Positions 62,038 through 64,000 of a stretch of 64,000 bases of DNA are shown one piece after another. The notes below the pieces were generated by a model that was not told where the DNA came from, ran no database searches, and saw nothing but the letters and a program-made list of their open reading frames with translations. The position numbers and the translations under genes were made by a program. Location: assembly GCF_004341515.1 (NCBI RefSeq), contig NZ_SLZF01000005.1, positions 1-64,000 on the forward strand. The letters are read 5' to 3'. Source of the stretch: Allobosea sp. BK604 (GTDB lineage Bacteria; Pseudomonadota; Alphaproteobacteria; Rhizobiales; Beijerinckiaceae). The number at the start of each line of letters is the position of its first letter. The stretch's first letter is position 1.

Positions 62038-62928
62038 ATGAACGAGCGCACCCCGATCATCGACGCTCTCAGCCACCTCATCCTGCTGGTGGGCGCTGCG
62101 CTCGTCTGCCTGCCGATCTATTTCGTCTTCGTCACCGGCTCGCTCTCGCAGGCGGAGATCATGCGCGTGCCGATGTCCTGGCTGCCCGGCAATCAGTTCT
62201 TCGCGAACATGCAGACCGTGCTGAGCAACGCCGATTTCGGGCGATTGCTGCTCAATTCCCTGATCATCGCCACCGGAATCACCGTGGGGAAGCTCGCGGT
62301 GTCGGTGATCGCGGCCTTCGCCGTCACCTATTTCCGCTTTCCCTTCCGCATGACCGCCTTCTGGCTGATCTTCATGTCGCTGATGCTGCCGATCGAGGTG
62401 CGCATCGTGCCGACCTACGAATCCGCCGCGAACGTCGCCCTGCCGCTCAATATCCTCGGCTCCTGGCTCGGCATCGGCGTGCTGGCCGATCTCGACTGGA
62501 ATCTGGTCAACACCTATTCGGGCCTGATCCTGCCGCTGATCGCTTCGGCCACCGCGACCTTCCTCTTCCGCCAGTTCTTCCTCACGATCCCGGACGAGCT
62601 CTGCGAGGCGGCCCGCATCGACGGCGCAACCCCATGGCAGTTCTTCCGGCTGATCCTGCTGCCTTTGTCGCGCTCGAACATGGTGGCGCTGGCGATCATC
62701 CTCTTCCTGATGGGCTGGAACCAGTATCTCTGGCCGCTGCTGCTCACCACAGAGCCCGCCATGGCCAATGCCGTGATCGGGCTGAAGAAACTGATGCCGC
62801 AGAGCGACTCCCTGCCAACCTGGCATCTCCTGATGAACGCGGCCCTCCTGACGATGCTGCCGCCCACCCTCGTCATCCTCATCCTCCAGCGCTGGTTCGT
62901 GAAGGGGCTGGTGGACAGCGGCAAATAA
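62038..62928 (+). CDS. ugpE: ABC importer permease, UgpE-like
   Basis: 296 residues beginning immediately after the ugpA stop (TAG-ATG). Six helices; EAA loop CEAARIDGATPWQFFRLILLP; FRMTAFWLIFMSLMLPIEVRI and C-terminal RWFVKGLVDSGK are typical of UgpE. MLP-EVRIVPTYE matches the family strongly. No UgpC ATPase follows inside the window. Confidence 0.92.
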   Translation: MNERTPIIDALSHLILLVGAALVCLPIYFVFVTGSLSQAEIMRVPMSWLPGNQFFANMQTVLSNADFGRLLLNSLIIATGITVGKLAVSVIAAFAVTYFRFPFRMTAFWLIFMSLMLPIEVRIVPTYESAANVALPLNILGSWLGIGVLADLDWNLVNTYSGLILPLIASATATFLFRQFFLTIPDELCEAARIDGATPWQFFRLILLPLSRSNMVALAIILFLMGWNQYLWPLLLTTEPAMANAVIGLKKLMPQSDSLPTWHLLMNAALLTMLPPTLVILILQRWFVKGLVDSGK

Positions 62929-62978
62929 CCCGCCAAGCAGCAAGTAAACCCGCCAACAGGCAAGCAGGGCACATCGAC

Positions 62979-63719
62979 ATGCGGATCATCGGTCATCGCG
63001 GCGCGCGCAACATCTGGGCGGAGAACAGCCTGAGCGGCTTCCGCAATGTCTGCGGGCTCAAGGTCGACGCCGTCGAGCTCGACGTGCATCTGTCCGATGA
63101 CGGCGAGATCATGGTGATCCATGACCCGCTGCTCGAGCGCACGACCGACCAGAAGGGGCCGGTCGGGCAACTGGGCCGGGAGGCCCTGCGCAAGGTCAAG
63201 CTGCGCGATACGCTGAACGAGACGATCCCGACGCTGCCCGCCGTCCTCGACGTCTTCGCGCCGACGCGTATCGAGCTCGAGATCGAGATGAAGATGGATG
63301 CTTTCGGCAATCTCTACCCCGGCCTGCTCGACAAGGTGATCGCGCTCGTCAGGGAGCGCGGGCTCGCCGCACGTGTCGTGCTGACCTGCTTCGTCCCCGA
63401 GGTCATCGAGGAGATCAGGGCCAAGGCGCCCGAGATGCGCCGGCTTGCCTCGGTCGACCGCCGCTCCTGCGAAGCTTTCGGCGGTGTCGACCGGACCTTG
63501 AAGCGCTTCGTCGACCTTGGCTGCATCATCGCCGTCGAGCAGTCGCTGCTCCGGCTGTCGATCGACCGCGCCGTCGCGATCGTCGGGCGCGACAAGCTCG
63601 GGGTCTGGGTGCCCAATACGGTGGGCGATCTCGACTACTGGCTCGGCCAGCCCGTGTCCCAGATCACCAGCGACCGCCCGGACCTCGCGCTGCAGCTCCT
63701 CGGCGCACGGGCAAGGTGA
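62979..63719 (+). CDS. ugpQ: glycerophosphodiester phosphodiesterase
   Basis: 246 residues. GDPD motifs: IGHRGARNIWAENSLSGF (catalytic HR and EN), VELDVHLSDDGEIMVIHDP (metal-binding E-D and catalytic His), and LERTTD. Cytoplasmic (no signal), as UgpQ is. It hydrolyses glycerophosphodiesters to sn-glycerol 3-phosphate and an alcohol. Position after ugpBAE suggests use on imported glycerophosphodiesters. The 50-base gap before it contains imperfect AACCCGCCAA repeats. Confidence 0.9.
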   Translation: MRIIGHRGARNIWAENSLSGFRNVCGLKVDAVELDVHLSDDGEIMVIHDPLLERTTDQKGPVGQLGREALRKVKLRDTLNETIPTLPAVLDVFAPTRIELEIEMKMDAFGNLYPGLLDKVIALVRERGLAARVVLTCFVPEVIEEIRAKAPEMRRLASVDRRSCEAFGGVDRTLKRFVDLGCIIAVEQSLLRLSIDRAVAIVGRDKLGVWVPNTVGDLDYWLGQPVSQITSDRPDLALQLLGARAR

Positions 63720-63724
63720 CGCCG

Positions 63725-64000
63725 ATGGCCGTGGTCCTGTCGCGCGCGACGCTTGCCGGGATCGGGGGAGCGGTCGCGACCCCGAGCTATGGTCCCGAAC
63801 ACCTGAGCCCGGGCATCGTCCATATCGGCGTCGGCAATTTCCACCGCGCCCATCAGGCGGCCTATCTCGACGAGCTGTTCGAGCGCGGGCTCGACCGCGA
63901 CTGGGCGATCGTCGGCACCGGCGTGCGCGCGGGTGACGCCGAGATGGCGCGCGATCTCGCCGCGCAGGATTTCCTGACCACGGTGGTGACGCAGGAGGCC
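63725..64000 (+). CDS. mannitol/arabinitol dehydrogenase family, N-terminal part (cut by window)
   Basis: 92 residues visible; the gene continues past the window. The N-terminus has HIGVGNFHRAHQAAYLDEL, the NAD-binding hallmark of the polyol-specific long-chain dehydrogenases, followed by DWAIVGTGVR and a QD-LTTVVTQ stretch. Members are mannitol 2-dehydrogenase, D-arabinitol 4-dehydrogenase and relatives. Five bases after the ugpQ stop. Given xylB upstream, D-arabinitol to D-xylulose is a good candidate reaction. Confidence 0.9.
   Translation, partial: MAVVLSRATLAGIGGAVATPSYGPEHLSPGIVHIGVGNFHRAHQAAYLDELFERGLDRDWAIVGTGVRAGDAEMARDLAAQDFLTTVVTQEA

Noticed and set aside
62929..62978. Imperfect tandem AACCCGCCAA/GGCAAGCA units between ugpE and ugpQ
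   Set aside because: Only about two degenerate units in 50 bases; too little to call a repeat array.
1..64000. CRISPR arrays, rRNA genes, prophage genes
   Set aside because: No regularly spaced direct repeats, rRNA sequence or phage structural genes were seen.

Overview
The window is GC-rich alphaproteobacterial DNA, most likely Hyphomicrobiales and plausibly Bosea or a close relative. The reasons are the chromosomal block alaC-hom-glpX-recJ, a class I PHA synthase, a cobalamin-riboswitch BtuB/F/C/D operon, many sugar/polyol ABC importers, and short interspersed repeats of the kind seen in this order. The taxonomic call is inference from gene content only.

Layout. 1-87 is the tail of an IS110-type transposase, followed by a Gal80-like Gfo/Idh/MocA protein. 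1496-10328 is the most unusual part: a tightly packed five-gene minus-strand operon encoding a subtilisin-like protease, a trypsin-NUC1 nuclease fusion, a trypsin-like protease with an N-terminal effector-associated-like domain (EAD), a helical protein with a similar N-terminus, and a membrane-anchored NUC1 nuclease. A 710-base gap, AT-rich in part, separates it from tRNA-Glu. It looks like a protease-controlled nuclease conflict (defence or programmed-death) cassette. 11.0-25 kb is core genome: tRNA-Glu, recJ, an FAD dehydrogenase, a LuxR solo, an aldo-keto reductase, glpX, hom, a methyltransferase, alaC and phaC. 25-33.6 kb carries fadL, an FAH-family hydrolase, argC, speB, an SDR, and rpsI/rplM.

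33.8-39.8 kb is a GntR-controlled locus: a peptide-type ABC importer (SBP, two permeases) with a KDPG aldolase on the minus strand, and a divergent SDR. Both promoters carry the same TCATA-N3-TATGA-type palindrome. 39.9-45.8 kb is a vitamin B12 uptake operon (btuB, btuF-, btuC- and btuD-like genes plus an unrecognised gene) behind a cobalamin riboswitch.

45.9-64 kb is a polyol/pentitol catabolic island. A LacI-type regulator with a perfect 29-base operator heads an ABC importer, an FAD oxidoreductase, a D-ribulokinase-like FGGY kinase and a ribitol 2-dehydrogenase-like SDR. A SorC-type regulator is divergent from a polyol dehydrogenase and xylulokinase. A HAD phosphatase and a second SorC regulator precede an Ugp-type importer, a glycerophosphodiester phosphodiesterase and the start of a mannitol/arabinitol dehydrogenase cut by the window end. 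The expected chemistry is polyol to ketopentose to pentulose-5-phosphate. No ATP-binding subunit accompanies any of the three carbohydrate/peptide-type importers inside the window.
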